From Xanthomonas sp. SI (GTDB lineage: Bacteria; Pseudomonadota; Gammaproteobacteria; Xanthomonadales; Xanthomonadaceae), in NCBI RefSeq assembly GCF_014236855.1, contig NZ_CP051261.1, forward strand, positions 3,658,001 through 3,722,000: a stretch of 64,000 bases of DNA. Direction: 5' to 3'. Below are positions 49,114 to 58,959 of the stretch, one piece after another. The translations under genes and the position numbers were made by a program. How positions within the stretch are numbered: the first letter of the stretch is position 1; each line of letters begins with the position of its first letter. The notes beneath the pieces were generated by a model. The model searched no databases. It was not told the origin of the DNA and saw nothing but the letters and a program-made list of their open reading frames with translations.

Positions 49114-49857
49114 TCAGATCCGCGTGGTCGCCAGGAAGCGCTCGCGGTCCTGCTGAGTGCGGCGGCGGATCTCGGCCAGGGCCTGGCTCTCGGTGGCTTC
49201 CAGCATCGATTCGAACAGGCGCTGGAAGTGATTGCGCATCGCGTTGCGCGAGGCCGCCGGATCGCGCGTCTTCAGCGCTTCCAGGATCGCGGCATGTTCG
49301 TCGGTACGGGTCGCGTCGTCCTGGTGGCAGACGTGCGCATACACCTGGCGCACCCGCGGCAGTTCGTTGCGCATGCGCCAGATCAGGTGGATGCAGTACT
49401 CCACCACCGGATTGCCGGACAGGCGCGCGATCGCCAGGTGGAAGCGGCGGTCGTATTCGCCGGCCATTTCCTCGGTGGTGGTCGGGTCGGACATTGCCGT
49501 GACCAGGGTCTGCAGTTCCTCGATATCGGCATCGGTCAGGCGCCCGGCGGCCAGCGCCGCGGCTTCGGCCTCGATCACCGTGCGCGCGGCGGTCAGGTCG
49601 AAGGCGGTGACGTCGGGCAGCGCGCCCTGCGCATCGATCGGACGCGGCCGCACGTACACGCCCGAGCCGGTCTTGATCGCGATCCAGCCCTGCGCTTCCA
49701 GCGCGATCTCGGCCTCGCGGATGGTTACCCGGCTGACCGCGAACCGCTCGGCCAGATCGCGCTCGCCCGGCAGCCGCGAACCGGTCGGGAATTCCCCCGA
49801 TTCGATCAGCGACAGGATCTTTGCGGCGATGGATTGGTAGAGGCGGCTTTCGGACAT
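49114..49857 (-). CDS. FadR-subfamily GntR regulator (alginate locus)
   Basis: This 247-aa transcription factor has an N-terminal winged helix-turn-helix (residues 3-70, LYQSIAAKILSLIESGEFPT, then GERDLAERFAVSRVTIREAE as recognition region) and a C-terminal all-helical FCD domain (about 85-225), with residues that bind metal and organic acids (DRRFHLAIA, and DEHAAILEAL). It is 105 bases downstream of the TonB receptor gene and likely controls the alginate genes, with an alginate-derived keto-sugar acid as effector by analogy with UxuR/ExuR/KdgR-like members. The start is ATG 49857, preferred to GTG 49887; neither has a strong ribosome site. Confidence 0.86.
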   Translation of the reverse strand: MSESRLYQSIAAKILSLIESGEFPTGSRLPGERDLAERFAVSRVTIREAEIALEAQGWIAIKTGSGVYVRPRPIDAQGALPDVTAFDLTAARTVIEAEAAALAAGRLTDADIEELQTLVTAMSDPTTTEEMAGEYDRRFHLAIARLSGNPVVEYCIHLIWRMRNELPRVRQVYAHVCHQDDATRTDEHAAILEALKTRDPAASRNAMRNHFQRLFESMLEATESQALAEIRRRTQQDRERFLATTRI

Positions 49858-49962
49858 TCGCGCTAAGGACCGGTCGGTGAATTCCACAGCGGCGCCGGGA
49901 CGAGGCGCCCGCGCCTGCTGCGGCTCGAAAAACGGCGCGGCCCGGGAGCCGCGCCGCTGCGT

Positions 49963-52887
49963 TCAGAACTTGTATCGTACACCGAAATATGCGCGCCGCC
50001 CGTAGCTCACGTACTCGCGGAAGTTGCCGTAGACAGGCTGGGATGCGACGCGCGGTTCGTTGGTCAGGTTCATCAGTTCCAGCGACAGCGACAGCTGCTT
50101 GGTGACCCGGTAGCGCGCGCGGAAATCCACGCTGGTGTTGTCGTCGTAGTAGCGGTTCTGCTGCGCGGTGTTGCCGGTGAAGTCCTGGTAGTACTTGGAG
50201 CGGTACTTGCCGATCGCCTGCATGTCGAAGCGGCCCAGTTCCCAGTACAGCGAGCCGGACAGCACATGCCGCGAAAAGCCGCTGAGCCCGGCCGGGGCCA
50301 CGATCGCCGGAATCACCGTGCCGGTGACCGCGTCCACCTGCTCGCCCAGGCGCGGATCCTGGGTCTCGTAATCGGTGTCGGCGTAGTTGTAGCTGAGCTT
50401 GAAACCGAGCCCGTCCAGCGGCTTGGGCAGGTAGGAGAAGCGGTGCGCGGCGCTGAGCTCGAAGCCGGTCAGCGTGCTTTTCTTGTCGGTGGTCACCTGC
50501 CGCGGCACCGCAACGGTGACGCTCTGTCCATCGACCACGAAGGTCTCGTCGAACAGCGCGGTCTCGGTGCCGCCGTTGAACTGCTTCCAGTACACCGCGC
50601 CGGCCAGCATGCTGTCCTCGTTCGGATACCACTCCAGCGACACATCGCCGTTCCACGACATCAGCGGCTTGGCCTCCGGGTTGCCGGTGGCGGTGATGCC
50701 GGCCAGCGCCTCTTCCAGGCTGGTGAAGTTCTCGGTGCCGGTGAGGTTGACGTTGCGGCCCGAGCCCAGCGCGGCGATGTCCGGACGCGACATCGCGCGG
50801 TAGCCGGCCACGCGCAGCAGCAGGTTGTCGCGCAGTTCGAACGAGGCGTTGGCGCTGGGCAGCAGCTTGTCGTTGCCGGCCTTGTCGACCAGGGTCTGGT
50901 AGGTGCCGGTCGGCTGCAGGCGCAGGGTGCCTGCGCCGTTGTCGATCAGGTCCAGCTCGGCGCGCACGCCTTGCGAACGCACATCGGTCTTGACCCAGCG
51001 CACGCCCATGTTGCCCGACACCGGCAGCCCGAACAGGGTGCTGCGAAAGTCGGCCATCAGGAACAGCGCCTTGGTCTTCTCCACCACGTCGACGTTGTTC
51101 GGATCCATGTAGTTCGGGTCCACGCCGGTGGCGCTGCTGCCGCGGAACGCTTCGTACAGGCACGACGGGTCGAAGTAGGCCCAGCTGGAAATGGTGTTGC
51201 CGCTGGCGTCGTCGAGGAAGTCGTCCTGCGGGAACGCCGCGCGGCAGGCCTGGTTGGCGGCGACGATCTGCGCGCGCCCGGCGCCGCTGGCGGCGATGTC
51301 GGTGGTGATGGTGTTGTCGAAGTAGCGGTAGTCGGCCTGGCTGGCGCGCAGGCCGAAGCTGAGCTTGGTCAGCAGGCCGTCCTCGGGCAGGTAGCTGACG
51401 TCGAAGCGACCGGCGCGGATGCGGTGGTCGTTCTTTTCCTCCTCGGAGGTGACCCGCGCCGCGCCGGTGTAGGCATCCCAATCGGCGACATCGAACGCCG
51501 GGTCGAGCGCGATGCTCGGCACGTCGCCGCGGTTGTCCCAGTCGTAGTTGACGTAGCCGGTGGTGCCGCTGCTGATGCCCGGCACCACCGCGTTGTTCAC
51601 GTCGCGGGCGTTGGCGCGCAGCCGGGTCATGCGCTGGGTGTCCTCGCGCACGGTGTGCGAGTAGGACAGGTCGGTGGCGATCTCCCAGGCCACGCTCGGG
51701 CGCAGCACGATGTTGAGGCCGCCGCCGGTGTATTCCTCGTTGCGGTCGTACATGGTCGAGGTGGAATCGATCGAGGTGTTGCCGGAATAGCTGCGCAGCA
51801 CGCCGTTGTCGTCGACCTGCCGATCGACGATGCCGCGACGGGTGTTGGACAGGCTCAGGTCGGAACGTTTCTCGTGCCAGTTGCGGTCGGTGTGTTCGTA
51901 GTCGACGTTGACCTCGAGCACCTCGTTGGGCTTCCACTGCACCGCGGCGAACTCGGATTGGCGGTCGTTGCGTTCCTGCTTGAGCCGGTAGATGCGGCTG
52001 CTCGGCACCAGGTAGTACGGCGCGCCGTTGGCGATGGCGTTGGCGCCGACCTCGGCGCAGTTGGCGTTGCGCACGTTCTGGGTGCCGTCGCAGGCGTACC
52101 AGGTGGAGCCGCTGGTCATGCTCTCTTCCGGATCGGTGCCGTCCAGCGCCTGCAGGCCGATCGACACGCCGAGCTTGCCGCCGTTGGCGAACTCGAACTG
52201 GTCGATGTAGCTGGCGGTGCCGCGCCAGCCGATGCCGTCCTTGTCGCGGTACTTGCTGTCGTACTCGGCCCAGCTGCCGCGCCCGTCGAACTGGAGCGCG
52301 CGCTTGCCGTAGTCCAGCGGCTTGACCGTTTCCAGGCCGATGGTGCCGGCGACGCCGCCTTCGATCAGGTCGGCGCGCTGGGTCTTGTAGATGGCCACGG
52401 TGTTGATCAGTTCGGCCGGGAACATGTTGAAGTTCACCGAGCGGTCGCCGCTGCCGTTGGTGATCTCGCGGCCGTTGAACTGGGTGCTGCTGAGGAACGC
52501 GCCGAGGCCGCGGATGGAGATCTCCGAGGCGCCGGTCTTGTCGCGGGTGGAGGCGGCGCCGGTCAGGGTCTCGATCGCATCGGCCAGCGACGGCGCCGGC
52601 AGGTCGCCGATGTCCTCGGCCGAAAGCACGTCGGAGATCACCGTGTCGTCGCGCTTCTTGTTGATCGAGGACTGGATCGAGCCGCGGATGCCGGTGACCT
52701 GGACCTGGTCCAGCGTCGTCGCACCGCTCGCCGGCGCCGGCGCGGTGGCGGTCTCGGCCGCAGCGGCGGGCGGTTCCTGCGCCCAGGCCACGCTGGTCAA
52801 CGAGGCCGCGATGGCGCAGGCCAGGGCGCTGCGCAACGAGCGCGCGCCGGCGCGCTTGGCGGACGGGGCCGCATAGGGGTGCCGCAT
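49963..52887 (-). CDS. TonB-dependent receptor (predicted alginate uptake)
   Basis: This 974-aa outer-membrane beta-barrel starts with a signal peptide (about residues 18-36, ending SVAWAQ). A TonB-box-like region and plug domain follow (LDQVQVTGIRGSI near 59-71, then IRGLGAFLSSTQFNGRE and GTIGLETVKPLDYG), and the barrel ends with YFGVRYKF whose terminal Phe is the usual OMP sorting signal. Length and the ETLTGAASTRD segment match the oligosaccharide-type receptors found in Xanthomonas CUT loci. It is divergent from the alginate lyases, so alginate oligosaccharides are the likely ligand. GGAGGAGAG precedes ATG 52887. Confidence 0.92.
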   Translation of the reverse strand: MRHPYAAPSAKRAGARSLRSALACAIAASLTSVAWAQEPPAAAAETATAPAPASGATTLDQVQVTGIRGSIQSSINKKRDDTVISDVLSAEDIGDLPAPSLADAIETLTGAASTRDKTGASEISIRGLGAFLSSTQFNGREITNGSGDRSVNFNMFPAELINTVAIYKTQRADLIEGGVAGTIGLETVKPLDYGKRALQFDGRGSWAEYDSKYRDKDGIGWRGTASYIDQFEFANGGKLGVSIGLQALDGTDPEESMTSGSTWYACDGTQNVRNANCAEVGANAIANGAPYYLVPSSRIYRLKQERNDRQSEFAAVQWKPNEVLEVNVDYEHTDRNWHEKRSDLSLSNTRRGIVDRQVDDNGVLRSYSGNTSIDSTSTMYDRNEEYTGGGLNIVLRPSVAWEIATDLSYSHTVREDTQRMTRLRANARDVNNAVVPGISSGTTGYVNYDWDNRGDVPSIALDPAFDVADWDAYTGAARVTSEEEKNDHRIRAGRFDVSYLPEDGLLTKLSFGLRASQADYRYFDNTITTDIAASGAGRAQIVAANQACRAAFPQDDFLDDASGNTISSWAYFDPSCLYEAFRGSSATGVDPNYMDPNNVDVVEKTKALFLMADFRSTLFGLPVSGNMGVRWVKTDVRSQGVRAELDLIDNGAGTLRLQPTGTYQTLVDKAGNDKLLPSANASFELRDNLLLRVAGYRAMSRPDIAALGSGRNVNLTGTENFTSLEEALAGITATGNPEAKPLMSWNGDVSLEWYPNEDSMLAGAVYWKQFNGGTETALFDETFVVDGQSVTVAVPRQVTTDKKSTLTGFELSAAHRFSYLPKPLDGLGFKLSYNYADTDYETQDPRLGEQVDAVTGTVIPAIVAPAGLSGFSRHVLSGSLYWELGRFDMQAIGKYRSKYYQDFTGNTAQQNRYYDDNTSVDFRARYRVTKQLSLSLELMNLTNEPRVASQPVYGNFREYVSYGRRAYFGVRYKF

Positions 52888-52968
52888 GGTCTCTCCTCCC
52901 GAGTGAACGCCGTAAGGGCTACGACTTGGGAGCGGAGCCTTTACCGGCCGCCGACCAATGTCAACAAA

Positions 52969-53081
52969 TTGGTATAAATATCCGTCCAGGCCAATTGGTA
53001 CGTGCGATTGATCTTAATTTATGTGCGTATGCAGCACGGATTTCGCGCCAAATCACCTTTCCAGATAAATGATTTTTGGTA
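52969..53081. promoter_or_regulatory. candidate operators of the alginate regulator
   Basis: TTGGTA occurs at 52969-52974, 52995-53000 (within CCAATTGGTA, a partly palindromic site) and 53076-53081, all in the region between the divergent receptor and lyase genes. GntR-type regulators of uronate genes often use TTGGTA-type half-sites with dyad TACCAA. Here full palindromes are incomplete, so the assignment is tentative. Confidence 0.4.
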
Positions 53082-53092
53082 TGCAGATCTGG

Positions 53093-53120
53093 TTGACGAG
53101 CGTTCGACCTCTGCTACCAT
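53093..53120 (+). promoter_or_regulatory. candidate promoter of the alginate lyase operon
   Basis: TTGACG (53093-53098) and TACCAT (53115-53120) are separated by 16 bases, a near-consensus sigma70 arrangement, 49 bases before the ATG of the PL6 gene. The third TTGGTA sits just upstream of the -35 element. Confidence 0.45.
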
Positions 53121-53168
53121 CCGGCCCACGGCGGCGCCGCCACGGCACGCATCGAGAGGAGGCAGACC

Positions 53169-55364
53169 ATGGCATCGACCGCCGCGTGCAACCGCTTCGC
53201 CCTGCTGTTCCTCGCCCTGGCTGCCGGCCAGGCCGCTGCCGCCGACATCCTCGTCGCCACTCCGGCCGAATACCGCGCCGCCACCGGCGCCCTGCAGCCC
53301 GGCGACCACGTGATCCTGGCCAATGGCGAATGGCGCGATTTCCAGATCGTGTTCACCGGCACCGGCACCGCCGCGCAGCCGATCCGCTTGAGCGCACAGA
53401 CCCCGGGCCAGGTGATCATCACCGGCCAGTCCAATCTGCGCATGGCCGGCACCTACCTGGTGGTCAGCGACCTGGTGTTCCGCGACGGCTACAGCCCGAC
53501 CGAGGCGGTGCTGTCCTACCGCGTCTCCAGCAAGGAGCGCGCGCGCCACAGCCGCATCACCCGGGTCGTGGTCGACCGCTTCAACCAGCCCGAGCGCAGC
53601 CGCTCGGACAACTGGGTGGCGATGTACGACAGCCACAACCGCTTCGACCACAACCAGCTGGTCGGCAAGAACAACGCCGGCCCGACCATGGTCGTGGTCC
53701 GCGATGCGGTGCAGGGCCTGGACAACCGCCACCGCATCGACCACAACTGGTTCGGCCCGCGCCCGAACCTGGGCGCCAACGGCGGCGAGACCCTGCGCAT
53801 CGGCACCAGCAACGACGCCAGCTCCGATTCCAACTCGCTGGTCGAGAACAACTGGTTCGAAGGCTGCGACGGCGAAGTGGAGATCGTCTCCAACAAGTCC
53901 GGCGGCAACACCTACCGCGGCAACGTGTTCAAGCGCTCGCGCGGCGCGCTGGTGCTGCGCCACGGCGACGGCAACCTGGTCGAGAACAACGTGTTCTTCG
54001 GCGACGGCAAGGACGACACCGGCGGCATCCGCGTCATCAACCGCAAGCAGACCGTGCGCAACAACTACCTGGAGGGGCTGGCCGGCGACGGTTATTCCTC
54101 GGCGCTGAGCATCATGTACGGCGTGCCCAACTCGCCGGCCAACCGCTACGTGCAGGTGCAGGAAGCGCTGATCGAGCACAACACCTTCGTCGCCAGCAAG
54201 CAGCTGTTCTTCGGCGCCGGCAAGGACGACGAACGCACCGCCGCGCCGATCGACAGCGATTTCGCCGACAACCTGATCGTCGCCGAACACGATCCGGTAC
54301 GCGTGCTCGGCGACCTGTCCGGCATCGCCTTCGCCGGCAACCTGCAAAGCCCGGCCGCCTCGCCGCGCCTGCCCGGCGGGGTGACCGGCCGCACGCTGGC
54401 GATGACGCGCGCCGCCACCGGCTTGCTGGTCGCTGCGGACGCCGGCGGCATCGGCGCCGATCCTGCGCTGACCTATGTGCCGCGCGACGACGTCGGCGTG
54501 GCCTGGTACGCGAAGGAAACCGTGCCGGTGGCGCTGGACAGCGGCCGCCGCCAGCGCGTGCGGCCCGGCAACGACACGCTCGCGCAAGCGGTGGCGGCCG
54601 CCGGCGCTGGCGATCGCCTGCAACTGGACGCCGGCCGCTACCAGGTGGACCAGGTGCTGGCGCTGCGCCATCCGCTCAGCGTCGAAGGCCCGGCACGCGG
54701 CCAGGCGCAGATCGCGTTCTCGCGCGCCACGCTGTTCCAGATCGAAGCGGGCGGTGCGCTGAAGCTGGCGCGGCTGCAGATCGACGGCAGTGCCGCGCCG
54801 GACGAAGTGGGCAACGCGGTGATCCGCACCGCACCCGGTTCCAATGCCGCCAACTACGAGCTGATCGTCGAGGACAGCCGCATCCATGGCCTCACCGGCA
54901 ACCGCGGTTTCGACGTGATCGCGCTGGGCAAGGGCACCTTGGCCGAGCGCATCGCGCTGCGCCGGGTGGTGGTGGAAGACGTCTCCGGCGCGGTGCTGTC
55001 GGCGCATGCGGAAACCGACGACCGCGGCACCTACAACGCCGCGTACGTGGAGATCGCCGATGCGCAGTTCCGCCGCATCGGTGGGCCGGCGGTGGACCTG
55101 TACCGCGGCGGCCGCGACGAAAGCACCTTCGGCCCGGTGCTGACGATCAGCGGCTCGCGCTTCGAACGCGTCGGCGGCGCCGATGCGCCCTCGCTGCGCC
55201 TGCACGGCGTGCAGCGCACGGTCCTGCACGACAACCAGTTCATCGACAGCGCCGCGATCAGCAGCGTGCGCACCACCGGCACGCCGCAACTGATCGCCAC
55301 CCGCAACCAATTCCTCGGCACCCCGGCGCTGCCGGCCACTGCCGACGCGGAGCCTTTGCTATGA
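53169..55364 (+). CDS. PL6 family alginate lyase
   Basis: This 731-aa secreted or periplasmic lyase has a signal peptide (about residues 1-24, LAAGQAAAADI) and a right-handed parallel beta-helix. PL6 hallmarks are NGGETLRIGTS, EIVSNKSGGNTYRGNVF with the catalytic-type Lys and LVLRHGDGNLVENNVF with the catalytic-type Arg (about residues 195-285). Its ~730 residues match the two-domain PL6 enzymes such as AlyGC, where the second beta-helix aids dimerisation. It cleaves alginate or polyMG by beta-elimination. GAGGAGG precedes ATG 53169. Its stop overlaps the next gene's start by 4 bases. Confidence 0.92.
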   Translation: MASTAACNRFALLFLALAAGQAAAADILVATPAEYRAATGALQPGDHVILANGEWRDFQIVFTGTGTAAQPIRLSAQTPGQVIITGQSNLRMAGTYLVVSDLVFRDGYSPTEAVLSYRVSSKERARHSRITRVVVDRFNQPERSRSDNWVAMYDSHNRFDHNQLVGKNNAGPTMVVVRDAVQGLDNRHRIDHNWFGPRPNLGANGGETLRIGTSNDASSDSNSLVENNWFEGCDGEVEIVSNKSGGNTYRGNVFKRSRGALVLRHGDGNLVENNVFFGDGKDDTGGIRVINRKQTVRNNYLEGLAGDGYSSALSIMYGVPNSPANRYVQVQEALIEHNTFVASKQLFFGAGKDDERTAAPIDSDFADNLIVAEHDPVRVLGDLSGIAFAGNLQSPAASPRLPGGVTGRTLAMTRAATGLLVAADAGGIGADPALTYVPRDDVGVAWYAKETVPVALDSGRRQRVRPGNDTLAQAVAAAGAGDRLQLDAGRYQVDQVLALRHPLSVEGPARGQAQIAFSRATLFQIEAGGALKLARLQIDGSAAPDEVGNAVIRTAPGSNAANYELIVEDSRIHGLTGNRGFDVIALGKGTLAERIALRRVVVEDVSGAVLSAHAETDDRGTYNAAYVEIADAQFRRIGGPAVDLYRGGRDESTFGPVLTISGSRFERVGGADAPSLRLHGVQRTVLHDNQFIDSAAISSVRTTGTPQLIATRNQFLGTPALPATADAEPLL

Positions 55365-57604
55365 CCCGATCCACTCGCCTGATGCTGCTGGTGCTGGCCG
55401 CCGCCACCAGCGCGCCCGCCGCCTGGGCCGCGCCCGCTGCGACGCCAACCGCTGCGGCCGCGAGCAGCACCGCCGCCACCAACGCCGCGCCGGTGCTGGT
55501 CACCGCCGCGCAATGGCGGCAGATGGCCAGCGACGGCGCACGCTACCCGCTGTTCGCGCGCGAACGCGCGCGTGCCGAAGCCAGCCTGCGCAAGGCCATG
55601 CAGGCCGGCATCGACGTGCCGCTGCCGAAGGATCCCGGCGGCGGCGCCAGCCACGAACAGCACAAGCGCAACTACCAGGCGATCCAGGCCGCCGGCGCGC
55701 TGTACCGACTCACCGGCGAGCGCGCCTACGCCGACTACGCGCGCGATCTGCTGCTGGCCTACGCCAAGCTGTATCCGACCCTGGGCGCGCATCCGGCCGG
55801 GCGCGGCCAGGTGCCGGGGCGGCTGTTCTGGCAATCGCTCAACGATTCGGTGTGGCTGGTCTACGCCGCGCAGGGCTACGACGCGATCCGCGACAGCCTC
55901 ACACCTGCCGATCGCGACACCATCGACACGCAGGTGTTCCGGCGCATGGCGCACTTCCTGTGCGACGAAAGCCCGGACAACTTCGACAAGATCCACAACC
56001 ACGCCACCTGGGCGGTGGCCGCGGTCGGCATGACCGGCTACGTGCTGCGCGACCAGACCCTGGTGGACAAGGCGCTGCGCGGCAGCAAGCAGGACGGCAG
56101 CGCCGGTTTCCTCAAGCAGATCGACCAGTTGTTCTCGCCCGACGGCTACTACGCCGAAGGCCCCTACTACCAGCGCTATGCGTTGGCACCGTTCGTATTG
56201 TTCGCCAATGCGATCGAACGCAACCAGCCGCAGCAGAAGATCTTCCAGCGCCGCGACGGCGTGCTGCTGAAGGCGGTCGATACGCTGGTGCAGAGCAGCT
56301 ACGCCGGCTACTTCTTCCCGCTCAACGACGCAATCCTGGACAAGGGCCTGGACACCGAGGAACTGGTGGCCGGGCTCGGCATCGCCTATGCGCAGACCCA
56401 CGACGCGCGGCTGCTGTCGATCGCGCAACGCCAGCAGCGCGTGCTGCTGACGCCCGAGGGCCTGGGCGTGGCCGCGGCACTGGTGCAGGACAAGGCCAAG
56501 CCGTTCGCGTTCCGCTCCGCGCTGCTGCGCGACGGCGCCGACGGCGATCACGGCGCGCTGGCGATCCTGCGCGCCGGCGGCGAGGACGGCCAGACCCTGG
56601 TGATGAAGAACACCTCGCAGGGCATGGGCCACGGCCACTTCGACAAGTTGAACTGGCTGTTCTACGACAACGGCCAGCGCGTGGTCACCGACTACGGCGC
56701 GGCGCGCTTCCTCAACGTGGAAGCCAAGTCCGGCGGCATCTACCTGCCGGAGAACACCAGCTGGGCCAAGACCACGGTGGCGCACAACACGCTGGTGGTG
56801 AACGAACGCAGCCACTTCGACGGCGACTGGCGGGTGGGCGAGGAATATGCGCCGACGCCGCTGCTGTTCGCCCGCGACACCGACACCCAGATCGTGTCCG
56901 CGCGCATGGACCATGCCTACGAGGGCGTCAGCTTCACCCGCACCCAGGCGCTGCTGACCCATCCGGAGCTGGGCCTGCCGATCGTGATCGACCTGCTGCG
57001 CGTGCACGGCGCCAAGCCGGCGCGCTACGACCTGCCGCTGCATTTCAACGGCCACATCATGCAGGTCGGCTTCGAGGCCAAGCGCGCGCTGGCCGAGCGC
57101 CCGGTGCTGGGCAAGGCCAACGGCTACCAGCACCTGTGGGTGGACGCGAGCAGCGACGCGTCGCAGGCACCGCGCAGCCTGAGCTGGCTGCTGGATGGGC
57201 GCTTCTACAGCTACCGCTTCGGCAGCAGCGCGCCGTCGCGCGCGATCCTGGCCGAGAGCGGCGCCAACGATCCGGACTTCAACCTGCGCCGCGAACCGAT
57301 GCTGCTGCAGCGCGTGGACGGCCAGGCCGACGTCAGCTTCTTCGGCGTACTGGAACCGCACGGCGAATACAACGGCACCGCCGAATACGTGCACGGCGCC
57401 GACAGCCGCATCCGCGCCATCGCCCGCGTGCGCGGCGACGACGCCGAAGTGATCGTATTGACCCTGGCCTCGGGCAAGACCCTGGCGCTGGCGGTGGCCG
57501 ACGATGCCGCCGCCGAGCGCGAGCACAGCGTGCAGGTGCAGGGCCAGCGCTATGCCTGGCGCGGCGGCTATGCGCGCTTCGACCGCGCGGCGGGCGGCAA
57601 ATGA
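55361..57604 (+). CDS. heparinase II/III-like oligoalginate lyase (PL17)
   Basis: This 747-aa exolytic lyase should cut alginate oligomers to the unsaturated monosaccharide that rearranges to DEH. A signal peptide covers about residues 1-23, though a second Ala/Thr-rich stretch follows. An alpha-barrel domain contains KIHNHATWAVAAVG (His in the catalytic set) and EGPYYQRYALAPFVLF (catalytic-type Tyr), and the beta-sandwich includes GHGHFDKLNWLFYDNGQRVV (zinc-site and catalytic His). This set matches PL17 such as Alg17C. Start ATG 55361 overlaps the PL6 stop, and the stop overlaps the MFS start, forming one coupled operon. Confidence 0.92.
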   Translation: MTRSTRLMLLVLAAATSAPAAWAAPAATPTAAAASSTAATNAAPVLVTAAQWRQMASDGARYPLFARERARAEASLRKAMQAGIDVPLPKDPGGGASHEQHKRNYQAIQAAGALYRLTGERAYADYARDLLLAYAKLYPTLGAHPAGRGQVPGRLFWQSLNDSVWLVYAAQGYDAIRDSLTPADRDTIDTQVFRRMAHFLCDESPDNFDKIHNHATWAVAAVGMTGYVLRDQTLVDKALRGSKQDGSAGFLKQIDQLFSPDGYYAEGPYYQRYALAPFVLFANAIERNQPQQKIFQRRDGVLLKAVDTLVQSSYAGYFFPLNDAILDKGLDTEELVAGLGIAYAQTHDARLLSIAQRQQRVLLTPEGLGVAAALVQDKAKPFAFRSALLRDGADGDHGALAILRAGGEDGQTLVMKNTSQGMGHGHFDKLNWLFYDNGQRVVTDYGAARFLNVEAKSGGIYLPENTSWAKTTVAHNTLVVNERSHFDGDWRVGEEYAPTPLLFARDTDTQIVSARMDHAYEGVSFTRTQALLTHPELGLPIVIDLLRVHGAKPARYDLPLHFNGHIMQVGFEAKRALAERPVLGKANGYQHLWVDASSDASQAPRSLSWLLDGRFYSYRFGSSAPSRAILAESGANDPDFNLRREPMLLQRVDGQADVSFFGVLEPHGEYNGTAEYVHGADSRIRAIARVRGDDAEVIVLTLASGKTLALAVADDAAAEREHSVQVQGQRYAWRGGYARFDRAAGGK

Positions 57605-58920
57605 GCACGCCCGCCTCCGCCGCTGCCAAGCCGGGCAAGCCGACCAAACGCAGCGCGGTGCGCTGGATGATCGTGGGCCTGATCGCGGTGGCCACGGTGA
57701 TCAACTACATCGACCGCAACGCGCTGGCGGTGATGTGGCCGGCGATCTCGCAGGACATCGGCGCGACCAAGGAAGACTACGCGCTGCTGGTGACCATCTT
57801 CATGCTGTTCTACGCGGCCGGCCAGTTCGTGTTCGGGCGCCTGTTCGACATCATCGGTACGCGCATGGGCTTTGCGCTGTCGATCGCGGTGTGGTCGATC
57901 TCGATCGCGCTGCATGCGGTGACCCATTCGATCGTCTCCTTCAGCATCGTGCGGGCGATGCTCGGCATCAGCGAGGCCGGCGCCTGGCCGGGCGCGGTGA
58001 AAGCCAACGCCGAGTGGTTCCCGGCACGCGAGCGCGCATTGGCGCAGGGCATCTTCAATGCCGGCGCCTCGATCGGCGCGATCGTGTCGGCGCCGCTGAT
58101 CGCGCTGCTGTTCCTGTGGCTGGGCTGGAAAGGCACCTTCGTGCTGGTCGGTGCGCTCGGCTTCGTGTGGCTGCTGCCGTGGCTGGTCATCTATCGCGCC
58201 GGCCCGGACAGGCATCCGTGGGTGGATGCGGCCGAGCGCGCACTGATCCTGGACGCGCCGGCCGACGGCAGCGTGTCGGACAAGCCGGCCTACCTGCCGA
58301 GCCTGCGCCAGATCATGTCGCACCGGCAGAGCTGGGGCATCGTGCTGTCGCGCTTCTTCATCGACCCGATCTGGTGGCTGTTCGTGTCGTGGCTGCCGAT
58401 CTACCTGGCCGAGACCTTCCATTTCGACATCAAGCAGATCGGCGCGTTCGCCTGGGTGCCGTTCGTCGGCGCGATGCTCGGCAGCCTGTCCGGCGGCTGG
58501 CTGTCGGGACGGCTGATCGCGGCCGGCTGGAGCGTGGACCGCGCGCGCAAATGGACCATCACCCTGGGCGGCGCGATCATGGCCCCGGCCCTGCTCGGCG
58601 CGGTGCTCGCCGCAGATCCGACCATCGCGGTGCTGACCATCGCCGCTGTGCTGTTCGGTTTCCAGATCGCGATCGGCAACATCCAGACCCTGCCCGGCGA
58701 CCTGTTCGACGGCAAGTCGGTCGGCTCGCTGGCCGGCATCGGCGGCATGGCTGCGGTCGCCGGCACCTTGATCACCACCTGGCTGGTGCCGGTGATGACC
58801 GCCCACTCCTATGCGCCGATGTTCATTCTCGTCGCCGCCCTGGTGCCGGCCTCGCTGGCCGCGCTGTGGCTGGTGACCGGCCGCATCGAAAAACTCGACG
58901 ATCCCGCCACCCGCGGCTGA
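57601..58920 (+). CDS. MFS transporter (predicted alginate-product importer)
   Basis: This 439-aa protein has twelve predicted helices and the anion:cation symporter signatures: INYIDRNALAVMWP in the first helix, GRLFDIIGTRMGF in the loop 2-3 motif and ISEAGAWPGAVKANAEWFP in helix 4-5 (family 2.A.1.14, hexuronate transporters such as ExuT). Together with alginate lyases it should import the unsaturated uronate or DEH across the inner membrane with protons. ATG 57601 overlaps the PL17 stop as ATGA. Confidence 0.9.
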   Translation: MSTPASAAAKPGKPTKRSAVRWMIVGLIAVATVINYIDRNALAVMWPAISQDIGATKEDYALLVTIFMLFYAAGQFVFGRLFDIIGTRMGFALSIAVWSISIALHAVTHSIVSFSIVRAMLGISEAGAWPGAVKANAEWFPARERALAQGIFNAGASIGAIVSAPLIALLFLWLGWKGTFVLVGALGFVWLLPWLVIYRAGPDRHPWVDAAERALILDAPADGSVSDKPAYLPSLRQIMSHRQSWGIVLSRFFIDPIWWLFVSWLPIYLAETFHFDIKQIGAFAWVPFVGAMLGSLSGGWLSGRLIAAGWSVDRARKWTITLGGAIMAPALLGAVLAADPTIAVLTIAAVLFGFQIAIGNIQTLPGDLFDGKSVGSLAGIGGMAAVAGTLITTWLVPVMTAHSYAPMFILVAALVPASLAALWLVTGRIEKLDDPATRG

Positions 58921-58959
58921 TCGCTTTCCCTTTCCCCACAACGCAAGGACTCATCGCGC

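Noticed and set aside
50266..52977. Long plus-strand frame of about 900 codons
   Set aside because: It is antisense to the TonB receptor gene and consists of Val/Gly/Ala/Arg-rich sequence without a domain.
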